NCBI GenBank assembly: GCA_963559135.1
Contig: CAUWJP010000009.1
Location: 22,363-86,362, forward strand
Source: Sellimonas sp963559135
Lineage (GTDB): Bacteria; Bacillota; Clostridia; Lachnospirales; Lachnospiraceae
Direction: 5' to 3'
DNA length: 64,000 nucleotides
This document shows, in pieces, positions 23,963 to 32,629 of this stretch. Position 1 is the stretch's first letter, and each line of letters opens with the position of its first letter. The translations under genes were made by a program, and so were the position numbers. Below the pieces are notes generated by a model. That model saw only the letters and a program-made list of their open reading frames with translations. It ran no database searches and was not told the DNA's origin.

Positions 23963-25570
23963 ATGGCATTCGACGTTCAAAATACAAAACAGATGATCGA
24001 AAATGGGAAAGCAGTACTTGGAATCGAATTTGGATCGACGCGGATCAAGGCGGTTCTGATTAATGAAAAGAATGAACCGGTGGCATCTGGAAGCCACGAC
24101 TGGGAAAATCGTTATGCTGATGGAATCTGGACTTATACACTGGAGGATATCTGGACGGGGCTACAGGACAGCTACCGGAGCATGGCACAGGACGCATTGG
24201 AAAAGTACGGAGCGAAGATTACGAATCTTTCGGCAATCGGATTCAGTGGCATGATGCATGGATATATGGCATTTGATAAAGAAGGAGAGCTTCTCGTACC
24301 GTTCCGTACATGGAGAAATACAATTACGGCGGACGCATCGGAAAAGCTGACAGAGTTGTTCCAGTACCACATTCCTCAAAGATGGAGTATTGCTCACCTT
24401 TACCAGGCCATTTTAAACGGGGAAGAACATGTCAAAGACGTAGCGTTTTTCACAACTCTGGCCGGATATGTTCACTGGAAACTGACCGGTAAAAAAGTGC
24501 TTGGGATCGGGGAAGCTTCCGGTATGTTCCCGATCGATGTCAAAGAAAAGCAGTTCCATAAAGGGATGATTGAAAAATTTGATGTCCTTGTTGCAGAGAA
24601 AGGATATCCGTGGAAATTAAGCGAAATTCTTCCGGATGTACTGCTGGCAGGCGAGGATGCAGGCGTTCTGACCCAGGATGGTGCAAAGCTTCTGGATCCG
24701 TCAGGAAGCCTGAAGGCAGGAGTACCGCTTTGTCCGCCGGAAGGTGATGCCGGAACAGGAATGGCGGCAACAAACAGTGTAGCGCCGAGGACTGGAAATG
24801 TATCGGCAGGAACATCTGTTTTTGCAATGGTTGTACTGGAAAAAGAACTTTCTAAAGTATATCCGGAGATTGATCTTGTGACAACTCCATCCGGAGATCC
24901 GGTAGGAATGGTACACTGCAACAACTGTACTTCCGACTTGAATGCATGGGTATCTGTGTTTAAAGAGTTTGCAGAGATTTTCGGAATGGAGATTGATATG
25001 AATGATCTCTACGGAACCCTGTACCGCAAAGCGCTGGAAGGAGACAAAGACTGCGGAGGACTTCTTGCATACAATTATTTTTCAGGAGAACATATTACGA
25101 ATTTTGAAGAAGGACGTCCATTATTTGTCCGGACGCCTCAGAGCAGCTTCAATCTTGCGAATTTTATGAGAGTACATCTTTACACTTCTCTTGGTGCACT
25201 GAAAGTGGGAATGGATATCATGCTCAAAGAAGAGCATGTAGAGCTTGACCGGATTCTTGGACACGGCGGACTTTTCAAGACAAAAGGAGTTGGTCAGAGT
25301 ATTCTGGCTGGAGCAATTGACACTCCGGTTTCTGTCATGGAAACCGCAGGAGAAGGCGGAGCATGGGGAATTGCCCTGCTTGCATCCTATATGGTGCACC
25401 GTCAAGAAGGTGAAAATCTGGCGGATTTCCTGGCAGAAAAAGTATTTGCCGGAGAAAAGGGAATGGAGATGCAGGCAGATCCGGAAGATGTGGCAGGATT
25501 TAATACATTTATTGAACGGTACAAAGAAGGATTTCTGATTGAAAGAGCGGCGGTAGACCATCTGAAATAG
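23963..25570 (+). CDS. FGGY-family sugar kinase, probable L-ribulokinase of the xylulokinase-like type
   Basis: Carbohydrate kinase of 535 residues. The actin-like ATPase fold shows LGIEFGSTRIKAVLI (phosphate 1), GFSGMMHGYM, PEGDAGTGMAATN, NVSAGTSVFAM and ILGHGGLFKTKG (adenosine region). It differs from classical AraB and belongs to a xylulokinase-like branch found beside araA in Bacteroides and Clostridia, where it supplies ribulokinase activity. Here araA and an AraR-type regulator lie 4-5 kb downstream, so L-ribulose is the best guess; xylulose is the alternative. GGAGG precedes ATG 23963. Promoter and operator are described separately. Confidence 0.8.
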   Translation: MAFDVQNTKQMIENGKAVLGIEFGSTRIKAVLINEKNEPVASGSHDWENRYADGIWTYTLEDIWTGLQDSYRSMAQDALEKYGAKITNLSAIGFSGMMHGYMAFDKEGELLVPFRTWRNTITADASEKLTELFQYHIPQRWSIAHLYQAILNGEEHVKDVAFFTTLAGYVHWKLTGKKVLGIGEASGMFPIDVKEKQFHKGMIEKFDVLVAEKGYPWKLSEILPDVLLAGEDAGVLTQDGAKLLDPSGSLKAGVPLCPPEGDAGTGMAATNSVAPRTGNVSAGTSVFAMVVLEKELSKVYPEIDLVTTPSGDPVGMVHCNNCTSDLNAWVSVFKEFAEIFGMEIDMNDLYGTLYRKALEGDKDCGGLLAYNYFSGEHITNFEEGRPLFVRTPQSSFNLANFMRVHLYTSLGALKVGMDIMLKEEHVELDRILGHGGLFKTKGVGQSILAGAIDTPVSVMETAGEGGAWGIALLASYMVHRQEGENLADFLAEKVFAGEKGMEMQADPEDVAGFNTFIERYKEGFLIERAAVDHLK

Positions 25571-25618
25571 ACGTGTTATACTATCTGTAAAAAGGAAAGA
25601 AGGACAAAAAAGAACGAC

Positions 25619-26113
25619 ATGCCGAAAGTACAGATGACAACACTGGGATATATCGAAAAAGAGGATGCTTATCTCATGCTCCACCGTGTAAAAAAAGAGC
25701 AGGACGTCAATGAAGGAAAATGGATTGGAATCGGAGGGAAATTCGAGTACGGAGAGAGCCCGGAAGAATGCATGAAGCGGGAGACAAAAGAAGAGACCGG
25801 GCTGACTGTGACATCCATGAATTTCCGTGGAATTTTAACCTTCATTTGTGATAAACAGGATCCGGAATACATCTGTCTCTATACGATAGATGCATTTAGC
25901 GGGCAGATTAGGGAATGTGACGAAGGCGTTCTGAAGTGGGTGCCAAAAGACGAGATTTCCCGTCTGAATCTTTGGGAGGGAGACCGGATTTTCTTTGACC
26001 TGATTCAAAAAGATGCACCATTTTTCTCTTTGAAACTTCGCTATGAAGGAGATCAGCTGATCGAAGCGGTTCTGAATGGAGAAAAAGATCTTGTGAGCGA
26101 GAGAAAAATGTGA
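25619..26113 (+). CDS. NUDIX hydrolase (MutT/8-oxo-dGTP diphosphatase-like)
   Basis: Protein of 164 residues with a complete NUDIX box: GGKFEYGESPEECMKRE, then TKEETGLT. The KPxxxE-like N-terminus and overall length resemble 8-oxo-dGTP diphosphatases that clean the nucleotide pool, but NUDIX specificity cannot be read from the box alone. The ribosome site is weak (AGGAC, about 13 bases from ATG). It follows the sugar kinase by 48 bases and may be co-transcribed. The promoter of the lysine riboswitch lies in its last codons. Confidence 0.85.
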   Translation: MPKVQMTTLGYIEKEDAYLMLHRVKKEQDVNEGKWIGIGGKFEYGESPEECMKRETKEETGLTVTSMNFRGILTFICDKQDPEYICLYTIDAFSGQIRECDEGVLKWVPKDEISRLNLWEGDRIFFDLIQKDAPFFSLKLRYEGDQLIEAVLNGEKDLVSERKM

Positions 26114-26119
26114 TATAGT
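26091..26119 (+). promoter_or_regulatory. Promoter of the lysine riboswitch and transporter
   Basis: TTGTGA (26091-26096), 17-base spacer, TATAGT (26114-26119). It lies across the 3' end of the NUDIX gene, about 30 bases before the aptamer. Confidence 0.6.
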
Positions 26120-26154
26120 TAAAAAAGCTGAATAAAGACTAGATTTTAGAAAAA

Positions 26155-26313
26155 GATAGAGGCGCGGGATTCATCAGTATTCTCCGATTTGCGGACGTAC
26201 CATCCACGGAGAAGAAAGGGGAGACCGCCGAAGAAGACAGACCAGGACGTACGTCTGTTTTCTGGGATGTTGCAGAAGATGTAGCATACTGTCACTGATT
26301 GTGGAGCGCTATC
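26155..26313 (+). ncRNA. Lysine riboswitch (L-box) aptamer
   Basis: The conserved L-box elements occur in order: GATAGAGGCGCG at the 5' end, AGTA, AAAGGGGAGACCGCCGAAG in the core, CTGGGA, ACTGTCA, and GGAGCGCTATC closing P1 (GATAG with CTATC). An expression-platform terminator follows at 26336-26372. Lysine binding should favour the terminator and shut off the downstream gene, so the NhaC-family protein is probably a lysine transporter. Confidence 0.92.
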
Positions 26314-26335
26314 GTGGAATCGGACAGATATCTGA

Positions 26336-26372
26336 GCCGTGAGTGTGTTTTGCATATACTCACGGCTTTTTT
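26336..26372 (+). terminator. Lysine riboswitch terminator
   Basis: GCCGTGAGT and ACTCACGGC form a 9-bp stem followed by six T. It lies between aptamer and start codon and serves as the regulated terminator. Confidence 0.9.
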
Positions 26373-26409
26373 ATTTTCCGTCAGCTTAGAAAGAAAAGGG
26401 AGAGAAAAC

Positions 26410-28032
26410 ATGAATCGAAAGAGAAAGATCTGTAAAGGTGTTCTGCTTGTACTGGTCCTGGTATCCGTATGTTCACTGACCGCTTTTGCAGGAGAGGGGG
26501 AGCCGGCAAAACCGGCCATGTATGCATCATTCTGGGCACTTGTCCCGCCGATTGTGGCGATCGGACTGGCCCTGATCACAAAAGAAGTATATAGTTCACT
26601 CTTTATTGGAATTATAGTCGGAGGTATTTTTGCTTCCGGATTCCAGTTTGAAGGCACGGTCAACTATGTGCTTAACGAAGGAATTATCAGCGTGCTGACC
26701 AGCGCAGATAATGTGGGGATTATTGTATTCCTTGTCGTGCTGGGTGTCATCGTCAGCATGATGAACAAAGCAGGAGGTTCAGCGGCATTCGGAGAATGGG
26801 CAGGAAAGCGGATCAAAACAAGAGTAGGGGCACAGATTGCGACAATTGCGCTTGGAGTTTTGATATTTATTGACGATTACTTTAACTGCCTGACCGTCGG
26901 AAGCGTAATGCGTCCGGTAACGGACAGACATAAAGTTTCCAGAGCCAAACTGGCCTACCTGATTGATGCCACAGCAGCACCGGTATGTATCATTGCGCCG
27001 ATCTCATCGTGGGCGGCAGCAGTGTCCAGTTATGTGGAGGGCGAAGACGGATTTTCCATCTTTATTCGGGCAATTCCGTATAACTTTTACGCACTTTTGA
27101 CCATTGTCATGATGATCGGCCTGACTGTAATGAAAGTAGATTTCGGATCAATGAGGCTGCATGAGAAAAATGCGATCAAAGGCGATCTGTATACGACACC
27201 GGACCGGCCGTTTGCAAATATGGAGAATCAAAATCAGAAAAAGACAAAGGGAAAAGTAATCGATCTTGTCATTCCAGTTCTGATCCTGGTAATCTGCTGT
27301 ATCATCGGAATGATCTATACAGGCGGATTCTTCAGCGGGACAGACTTTGTCACAGCATTTTCCCAGTGCTCAGCATCCGAAGGACTGGCAATCGGAAGTA
27401 TCTTTGGACTTCTGGCAGCCATAGTGCTTTACACTGTAAGACGCGTACTGACCTTCAAAGAATGTATGGACTGCGTACCGGAAGGATTCCAGGCAATGGT
27501 ACCGGCAATTCTGATCCTTACCTTTGCATGGACACTGAAAGCAATGACAGACCATCTCGGGGCAGCAGAATTTGTCGCAGGCGCTATGCAGGCATCTGCA
27601 CAAAACCTGATGAATCTGCTCCCGGCTATCATCTTCCTTGTAGGATGCTTTCTGGCATTCGCCACAGGAACAAGCTGGGGCACATTCGGAATCCTCATAC
27701 CAATCGTTGTTGCAGTATTCGAAAACTCAAACCCGGAACTGATGATCATCTCGATTTCCGCATGCATGGCGGGAGCCGTATGTGGAGACCATTGTTCACC
27801 AATTTCCGACACAACCATCATGTCGTCCGCAGGAGCACAGTGCAACCACGTAAACCACGTATCCACTCAGCTTCCATACGCCATAACAGCAGCAACCGTC
27901 AGCTTTGTCACCTACATTATCGCAGGTTTCACACAGTCCGCATGGATCTCACTGCCGGCCGGCATCATCATGATGCTCATCGTACTGCTTGTCATCCGCA
28001 AAAAACACGGGACCAACGACATGGCAGAATAA
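26410..28032 (+). CDS. NhaC-family transporter, probable lysine permease (LysW-like)
   Basis: Integral membrane protein of 540 residues from the Na+/H+ antiporter NhaC family. A hydrophobic N-terminal leader (GVLLVLVLVSVCSLTAFA) may be a signal or first membrane segment, and about a dozen hydrophobic segments follow. The conserved IDDYFNCLTVGSVMRP and DHCSPISDTTIMSSAGAQC are typical. NhaC-like proteins under lysine riboswitches have been named LysW and assigned as lysine transporters; the L-box here supports lysine uptake or exchange coupled to Na+. ATG 26410 is chosen (AAGGGAG upstream, after the riboswitch); the longer open frame would translate the riboswitch. Confidence 0.85.
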   Translation: MNRKRKICKGVLLVLVLVSVCSLTAFAGEGEPAKPAMYASFWALVPPIVAIGLALITKEVYSSLFIGIIVGGIFASGFQFEGTVNYVLNEGIISVLTSADNVGIIVFLVVLGVIVSMMNKAGGSAAFGEWAGKRIKTRVGAQIATIALGVLIFIDDYFNCLTVGSVMRPVTDRHKVSRAKLAYLIDATAAPVCIIAPISSWAAAVSSYVEGEDGFSIFIRAIPYNFYALLTIVMMIGLTVMKVDFGSMRLHEKNAIKGDLYTTPDRPFANMENQNQKKTKGKVIDLVIPVLILVICCIIGMIYTGGFFSGTDFVTAFSQCSASEGLAIGSIFGLLAAIVLYTVRRVLTFKECMDCVPEGFQAMVPAILILTFAWTLKAMTDHLGAAEFVAGAMQASAQNLMNLLPAIIFLVGCFLAFATGTSWGTFGILIPIVVAVFENSNPELMIISISACMAGAVCGDHCSPISDTTIMSSAGAQCNHVNHVSTQLPYAITAATVSFVTYIIAGFTQSAWISLPAGIIMMLIVLLVIRKKHGTNDMAE

Positions 28033-28062
28033 TATCTTTAAGACATCTAAAGACATTTTTTT

Positions 28063-28096
28063 GGGGACGTGTTCCGATGATTCGGAACACGTCCCC
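28063..28096. repeat. Perfect 15-bp palindrome, REP-like
   Basis: GGGGACGTGTTCCGA, loop TGAT, TCGGAACACGTCCCC. It is preceded by seven T and followed by CTTTGAC, so it lacks the usual downstream T-tract in either direction. The GGGGACGTGTTCC...GGAACACGTCCCC form resembles dispersed palindromes linked to REP-associated transposases in other genomes. It may still act as a terminator or 3' end stabiliser for the transporter gene. Confidence 0.6.
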
Positions 28097-28188
28097 TTTG
28101 ACAAATTTGTATTGAAAACAGCGGGGTTTAATGGTACAAATTCAAAAATTCGTATAAATTGTGCGTGACATATTTGGATAATACTCCA

Positions 28189-28205
28189 ACTTGTATTGTA
28201 CAGGT
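28189..28205 (+). promoter_or_regulatory. AraR-type operator
   Basis: ACTTGTATTGTACAGGT, an imperfect palindrome similar to the Bacillus AraR site, overlaps the -35 box of the regulator gene. Related half-sites (ACAAATTTGT at 28101-28110, GTACAAAT at 28134-28141) lie upstream. Autoregulation is inferred. Confidence 0.5.
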
Positions 28206-28219
28206 TAATGGGTTATAGT
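28191..28219 (+). promoter_or_regulatory. Promoter of the AraR-type regulator
   Basis: TTGTAT (28191-28196), 17-base spacer, TATAGT (28214-28219), 28 bases before the start codon. Confidence 0.6.
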
Positions 28220-28247
28220 GGAAACAGAATGAAAGAGAGGCTTTGGA

Positions 28248-29324
28248 ATGCAGAAGAAGTATGAAGAGGTTATTGCGTGGATCAGAGGGGAGCTGCGTGA
28301 GGGCAGGCTGAAGCAGGGGGACAAGCTTCCATCCGAGAATGCGTTGCAGGCGAGGTTTGGTGTGAGTCGTCAGACGATCCGGAAGGCGCTTTCAGTGCTT
28401 GAGGAGGATCAGATCGTGAGGAGTGTCCAGGGAAGCGGGACGTATATTGAGATTGGAAAGCAGAAGCGGCAGCGATCGATGCGGATTGCGGTGATGACGA
28501 CATATGTGGATATTTATATTTTTCCGTTGATTGTAAAGGAAATTGAGCGGGTGTTGGCAGATGAGGGATATTTTCTTCAGATTGCGGTTTCCAACAACGC
28601 AATTGAGAAGGAGCGGATGCTTCTGAAGGAGTTCATCCGGGAGAGATCGATTGATGGATTGATCGCGGAGACAACAAAGAGCGGGATTCCAAATCCGAAC
28701 CTGAAGCTTTACAAGGAACTGGAGCGGATGGGTATTCCGATTCTGTTTATTAATAGTTTTTATCAGGAACTTGACATTGCGCATGTCAGTCTGAATGACA
28801 GAGCGGCCGGGCGAATGGTGACGCAGCATCTTCTTGACTGCGGCCATATCAATATAGCGGGAATTTTCAAGGCGGATGACGGTCAAGGCCACCAGCGGTA
28901 TGCAGGCTATGTGGATGCAATGATGGATGCAGATATTAAGGTAAAAGGAAAACAGGTTGTGTGGATCGATTCGGATGAGATCGCAGAGATGAGGGACGAC
29001 TGCAGTAGAATTCTGAAGCGGATTAAAGGCTGTACGGCTTGCGTCTGCTATAACGATGAGGTTGCAAATAAGCTGGTTGGTATTTGCATGGATCAGGGAA
29101 TCCGGATACCGGATGATCTTTCCATTGTGGGAATTGACAATTCTGATCTTTCGAGATTTTGTGAGATTCCGTTTACATCAGCCGACAATCCGGTGCAGGA
29201 GCTTGGAAAGATTGCGGCTGAGATGATGGTTGAAAAAATCCAGGGAATCGGTGACATCGAGACGGTCGAGTTGATGCCGGATCTGGTCATGCGAAATTCC
29301 GTGAAAGTGATTACACATATTTAA
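28248..29324 (+). CDS. araR: AraR-type GntR/LacI chimeric repressor
   Basis: Regulator of 358 residues with the composite layout of Bacillus AraR (362 residues). An N-terminal GntR winged helix (about 1-70) contains GDKLPSENALQARFGVSRQT and VQGSGTYI. A LacI-type periplasmic-binding-like effector domain (about 80-358) contains GLIAETTKSG, NDRAAGRMVTQHLL and LSIVGIDNSDLSRF. AraR represses arabinose genes until L-arabinose binds. It sits directly upstream of araA. GAGAGG precedes ATG 28248. The effector is inferred from context. Confidence 0.87.
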   Translation: MQKKYEEVIAWIRGELREGRLKQGDKLPSENALQARFGVSRQTIRKALSVLEEDQIVRSVQGSGTYIEIGKQKRQRSMRIAVMTTYVDIYIFPLIVKEIERVLADEGYFLQIAVSNNAIEKERMLLKEFIRERSIDGLIAETTKSGIPNPNLKLYKELERMGIPILFINSFYQELDIAHVSLNDRAAGRMVTQHLLDCGHINIAGIFKADDGQGHQRYAGYVDAMMDADIKVKGKQVVWIDSDEIAEMRDDCSRILKRIKGCTACVCYNDEVANKLVGICMDQGIRIPDDLSIVGIDNSDLSRFCEIPFTSADNPVQELGKIAAEMMVEKIQGIGDIETVELMPDLVMRNSVKVITHI

Positions 29325-29352
29325 TATATCAATAAAACAGGAGGAGAAAACC

Positions 29353-30852
29353 ATGTTAAAAAAGAAAAATTACAAGTTCTGGTTCTGTACAGGATCTCAG
29401 GATCTTTACGGAGACGAGTGTCTGGCTCATGTGGCTGAGCATGCTCAGAAGATCGTGGAGGCGTTGAATGCATCCGGAGTTCTTCCATATGAGATTGTAT
29501 GGAAACCGACACTGATCACAAACGAGCTGATCAGAAAGACCTTTAATGAGGCAAATACAGATGAGGAATGTGCGGGTGTCATCACTTGGATGCATACGTT
29601 TTCGCCGGCAAAATCCTGGATTCTCGGACTTCAGGAATACAGAAAGCCGTTACTTCACCTGCACACGCAGTTTAATCAGGAGATTCCATACGACACCATC
29701 GATATGGACTTCATGAATGAAAATCAGTCTGCCCATGGAGGACGTGAGTTCGGTCATATCTTTACCAGAATGGGAATCGAGAGAAAAATTGTTGTGGGAC
29801 ACTGGTCTGACAAACAGGTGCAGGAAAAAATCGCATCCTGGATGCGTACGGCTGTGGGTGTGATCGAAAGCAGCCATGTCCGTGTCATGAGAGTGGCTGA
29901 CAATATGAGAAATGTAGCCGTAACGGACGGAGATAAGGTAGAGGCACAGATTAAATTTGGATGGGAGGTAGATGCTTACCCGGTCAATGAAATCGCAGAA
30001 GCAGTAGAAGATGTAAAAGAAGGAGAAGTAAGTTCTCTGGTAGAAGAATATTATGACAAATATGATATTCTTCTGGAAGGAAGAGACCCGGAAGAATTCC
30101 GGAAACATGTTGCCGTACAGGCACAGATCGAGATCGGATTTGAACGGTTCCTGGAAGAGAATAACTACCAGGCAATCGTGACCCATTTTGGTGATCTGGG
30201 AAGCTTAAAGCAGCTTCCGGGCCTTGCAATTCAGAGACTGATGGAAAAGGGTTACGGATTTGGCGCGGAAGGAGACTGGAAGACCGCAGCCATGCTCCGG
30301 ATTATGAAAATCATGACAGAAGGAATGAAAGACGCGAAGGGAACCTCCTTTATGGAAGACTATACTTACAATCTGGTTCCTGGAAAAGAAGGCATTCTGC
30401 AGGCCCACATGCTGGAAGTTTGCCCGACTATTTCGGAAGGGCCGATCAGTATCAAAGTGCAGCCGCTCAGCATGGGCGACAGGGAAGATCCGGCGCGTCT
30501 TGTGTTCACGGCAAAGGAAGGTCCGGCGATTGCCACATCACTCATTGATCTTGGTGACAGATTCCGGCTGATTATTAACAATGTCAACTGCAAAAAAACA
30601 GAAAAGCCAATGCCGAAGCTTCCGGTTGCAACCGCATTCTGGACACCGGAACCAAATCTGCAGACAGGTGCGGAGGCATGGATCCTTTGCGGAGGAGCAC
30701 ACCACACGGCATTCTCCTATGACATTACAGCAGAGCAGATGGGAGACTGGGCGGATGCGATGGGTATCGAAGCAGTCTATATCGATAAAGATACCAATAT
30801 CCGGAATCTGAAAAATGAACTCAGATGGAATGCTGCAGCATATCGTAAATAA
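29353..30852 (+). CDS. araA: L-arabinose isomerase
   Basis: Converts L-arabinose to L-ribulose. 499 residues, the normal length. It opens with KKNYKFWFCTGSQDLYGDE. The segments MHTFSPAKSW, FMNENQSAHGGREFG and GAEGDWKTAAMLRIMKIM are characteristic, and the metal-binding Glu and His residues lie in EDYTYNL and GGAHHTAFSYDI. AGGAGG precedes ATG 29353. It follows araR by 28 bases, and a terminator follows. The next step, L-ribulose-5-phosphate 4-epimerase (araD), is not in the window. Confidence 0.97.
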   Translation: MLKKKNYKFWFCTGSQDLYGDECLAHVAEHAQKIVEALNASGVLPYEIVWKPTLITNELIRKTFNEANTDEECAGVITWMHTFSPAKSWILGLQEYRKPLLHLHTQFNQEIPYDTIDMDFMNENQSAHGGREFGHIFTRMGIERKIVVGHWSDKQVQEKIASWMRTAVGVIESSHVRVMRVADNMRNVAVTDGDKVEAQIKFGWEVDAYPVNEIAEAVEDVKEGEVSSLVEEYYDKYDILLEGRDPEEFRKHVAVQAQIEIGFERFLEENNYQAIVTHFGDLGSLKQLPGLAIQRLMEKGYGFGAEGDWKTAAMLRIMKIMTEGMKDAKGTSFMEDYTYNLVPGKEGILQAHMLEVCPTISEGPISIKVQPLSMGDREDPARLVFTAKEGPAIATSLIDLGDRFRLIINNVNCKKTEKPMPKLPVATAFWTPEPNLQTGAEAWILCGGAHHTAFSYDITAEQMGDWADAMGIEAVYIDKDTNIRNLKNELRWNAAAYRK

Positions 30853-30862
30853 GGAAGAATAG

Positions 30863-30905
30863 GAAATACAGGCCGTATCTTCGGATTAGGCCTGTATTTT
30901 TTTTG
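30863..30905 (+). terminator. Intrinsic terminator after araA
   Basis: AAATACAGGCC and GGCCTGTATTT form an 11-bp stem, followed by a long T-run. Confidence 0.9.
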
Positions 30906-31009
30906 ATGTCATTTCACAAAAAAAGAGAAAAAAGATTGAAAATTTTGTGGAGAATCACGGGAAAGTGGTGTGTGATAAAAAAGTCATGTAAAGGAGATGA
31001 GAGCAGCAA

Positions 31010-32629
31010 ATGATAAAAATTTTTCTGGTAGAAGATGAAATGATTATCCGAAGAGGGATCAAAAACAGTATTGAATGGGAAAAAGAGGGATATCAGTTCG
31101 TAGGAGAGGCAAGTGACGGAGAACTTGCTTTTCCCATGATTCTGCGTGAAAAACCGGATATTGTACTGACAGACATCAAAATGCCGTTTATGGACGGGTT
31201 GGAATTAAGCCGGCTGATCAGAAAAGAGCTTCCTGAGACCAAGATTCTGATCCTGAGCGGATACGATGAGTTTGAGTATGCGAAAGAGGCGATCCGGATC
31301 GGAATTACGGATTATCTGCTGAAACCGATTTCATCCATGCGTCTTCTGGAAGTGCTGGACGATGTTCGGAGAAAAATAGAACAGGAGAGAGAGGAAAAGG
31401 AACTTTTGGCGCAGTATCAGAAAGAGATGCAGGAAAATCTGGAACACGAGAAAGAAAAGTTCCTGAATGTTCTTCTACAAGGGACCCTGTCTGTCGGGGA
31501 TTCGATTCGACAGGCTTCCCAGTACCAGATGAATCTGACTGCTGGCATGTACAATTTTCTTTTGTTTAAAATCTGGACAGACGGCGGTCGGCCGGAGGAG
31601 AGTTCCTGTATCGTAGATGCATTTAATAAGATTGAAACAATCGCCGATCATATGCCGGGGATCTGCCGGTTCCAGAGAGGAATCGAAGGATGGGCATTTT
31701 TGATGACCGGAGAAGATATATCAGAACTGACGCAGAGGGAAGAAGAGCTGACTGAAAAGCTGAAAGAGACCATGAGTCAATATCCGGGGTTGGAGTTTTT
31801 TGGCGGCATAGGACAGCAGGTACAGCGAATGAGGGATCTTCAGACTTCGTTCAGGGAGGCAGAGTATGCGTTTGCAAGAAGATTTATGGAGGAGCCGGAT
31901 CAGATTCTGAGAAGAGAAGACGAAACAAAAACAAATAACGGGCTGGAAGGAATTACCGATCTTGGAAGAATGGTGACAAACCGCGGCATGCTCGAAAAGT
32001 ATCTGAGAAACGGAACACAGGAAGAACTGGGAAGCTTTCTTCAGACTTATTTTGAATCTATTCCAGCGGCAAATATGAATTCCATTCTGATGCGCCAATA
32101 TATCGCGATGGATTTTTATGTGATCACAGCATCTTTTATCGAAAAGATGAATCTCTCCCGGGAAAAACTACAGGAAAAATCGGAAAAATTAAAACATGCA
32201 ATTTCTGAAATGGCGCCTGTAGAGAAGATCAAACAGCTGATTTACGAGTATGTCTGGAGCATCCTTTCCCTGCGGGATCAGGCAAGCGGCCAGCAGTATT
32301 CGGATATTATTCGTGCAGCCAAGCGCTACATTGAGGAAAATTATATGTCAGATGAAGTTTCTCTGAACACGGTATCGGCAAGTGTCAATATGAGTCCGAG
32401 TTATTTCAGTTCGGTGTTCAGTAAGGAATCCGGCAAAACCTTTGTGGAATATCTGACGGAAGTGCGGATGGAAAAAGCAAAAGAGATGCTGATGTGCTCC
32501 CCGCTGAAAACATCGGAGATTGGCTACAAGGTGGGATACAAGGATCCGCATTATTTCAGTTATATTTTCAAGAAAACCCAGGGATGTTCCCCGAAGGATT
32601 ACCGGCAAAGAAGGAAGGCGCAGATATGA
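31010..32629 (+). CDS. YesN-type response regulator (REC + AraC helix-turn-helix)
   Basis: Response regulator of 539 residues. The N-terminal receiver domain has acidic pocket residues (VEDE), phospho-acceptor Asp55 in VLTDIKMPFMDG and Lys105 in LLKPISS. A long middle region (about 130-420) has partial coiled-coil character. The C-terminal AraC-type DNA-binding domain (about 435-539) includes VNMSPSYFSSVFSKESG and IGYKVGYKDPHYFSYIFKK. It overlaps the sensor kinase start (ATGA), so the pair is translationally coupled. Its position before a sugar ABC operon suggests it activates that operon. Confidence 0.93.
   Translation: MIKIFLVEDEMIIRRGIKNSIEWEKEGYQFVGEASDGELAFPMILREKPDIVLTDIKMPFMDGLELSRLIRKELPETKILILSGYDEFEYAKEAIRIGITDYLLKPISSMRLLEVLDDVRRKIEQEREEKELLAQYQKEMQENLEHEKEKFLNVLLQGTLSVGDSIRQASQYQMNLTAGMYNFLLFKIWTDGGRPEESSCIVDAFNKIETIADHMPGICRFQRGIEGWAFLMTGEDISELTQREEELTEKLKETMSQYPGLEFFGGIGQQVQRMRDLQTSFREAEYAFARRFMEEPDQILRREDETKTNNGLEGITDLGRMVTNRGMLEKYLRNGTQEELGSFLQTYFESIPAANMNSILMRQYIAMDFYVITASFIEKMNLSREKLQEKSEKLKHAISEMAPVEKIKQLIYEYVWSILSLRDQASGQQYSDIIRAAKRYIEENYMSDEVSLNTVSASVNMSPSYFSSVFSKESGKTFVEYLTEVRMEKAKEMLMCSPLKTSEIGYKVGYKDPHYFSYIFKKTQGCSPKDYRQRRKAQI

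Noticed and set aside
26299..26409. N-terminal extension of the NhaC-family protein starting at 26299
   Set aside because: It would translate the 3' part of the lysine riboswitch and its terminator; the ATG at 26410 has the ribosome site.
27366..28115. 249-codon open frame overlapping the NhaC-family gene
   Set aside because: Out of frame within a clear transporter gene, Arg/His-rich nonsense composition, no ribosome site; a shadow frame.
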